Source: a virus
IMG/VR virus record: IMGVR_UViG_3300050821_001130
Coordinates: 1 to 46,104 of that record
Length of the DNA stretch: 46,104 bases
Direction: 5' to 3' (one strand)
Shown: one piece after another, positions 46,089 to 46,104 of the stretch
Layout of the letters: the number at the start of each line of letters is the position of its first letter
Position numbering within the stretch: the first letter of the stretch is position 1
Program-made: the position numbers and the translations under genes
The notes under the pieces: model-generated
Seen by the model: only the letters and a program-made list of their open reading frames with translations
Database searches by the model: none
What the model was told of the DNA's origin: nothing

Positions 46089-46104
46089 CAAGCCCTGTAG
46101 GAAT
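46089..46104. repeat. Terminal 16-bp direct repeat (right copy)
   Basis: Identical to bases 1-16. It begins a second copy of the tRNA-Trp 3' end. Confidence 0.9.

Noticed and set aside
1-46104. CRISPR array, integrase or attP
   Set aside because: No regularly spaced identical repeats and no recombinase motif were seen; terminal repeat is too short to be an att site on its own.

Overview
The window looks like the complete genome of a lytic, tailed actinobacteriophage. The first 16 bases recur as the last 16, and a tRNA array runs through that junction, so the real molecule or assembly is probably a circle (or circularly permuted genome) of about 46,088 bp. An actinobacterial host is inferred from a WhiB-type Fe-S regulator, frequent GTG/TTG starts and GGAG-type ribosome binding sites. 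No integrase or lysogeny repressor was recognised.

Layout. (1) 45385-46104 plus 1-1875, minus strand: 22 conventional tRNAs and one tRNA-shaped RNA whose anticodon loop is a GNRA tetraloop. Spacers are rich in perfect inverted repeats and one small ORF is embedded. Together with a lone plus-strand tRNA-Ala at 34763 the set covers all 20 amino acids. (2) 44978-45382, minus: three overlapping Cys/His-rich microprotein ORFs directly downstream of the last tRNA. (3) 1938-4499, minus: family A DNA polymerase followed by small genes, one an Acb2-like cyclic-nucleotide sponge (anti-CBASS). (4) 4632-13219, plus: tightly overlapping replication and regulation operon: WhiB, Cas4/RecB-like nuclease, RecA/DnaB-fold ATPase, PD-(D/E)XK-like protein, primase split between zinc-finger and TOPRIM ORFs, DnaQ-like exonuclease, sigma-factor-like protein and many small unknowns. 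It ends at a terminator. (5) 13261-17942, minus: small unknown genes; in its upstream half each gene has its own strong GGAGAG site behind a pair of hairpins. (6) 18037-19840: mostly non-coding, with tandem hairpins, a small zinc-ribbon gene, GGTAAC repeats, the likely late promoter and a highly structured leader. (7) 19841-44930, plus: late genes: terminase, portal, a 1538-aa internal or ejection protein, NlpC/P60 and SLT virion hydrolases sharing a C-terminal domain, scaffold, N4-gp56-like capsid, head-tail and tail proteins, tail fibre, lysis cassette (GH25 lysin, peptidoglycan-binding protein, holin-like proteins), then a strong terminator.

How it fits together. The portal, internal hydrolases, capsid, adaptor and large tail protein order, with no recognisable tape measure or tail-tube chaperone pair, suggests a short-tailed (podovirus-like) virion; this is inference. 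Early regulators (WhiB, sigma-like) probably redirect host transcription, the minus-strand clusters probably carry host takeover and counter-defence functions, and the tRNA set could support translation when host tRNAs are damaged or poorly matched. All statements come from reading the sequence; no database search was run.
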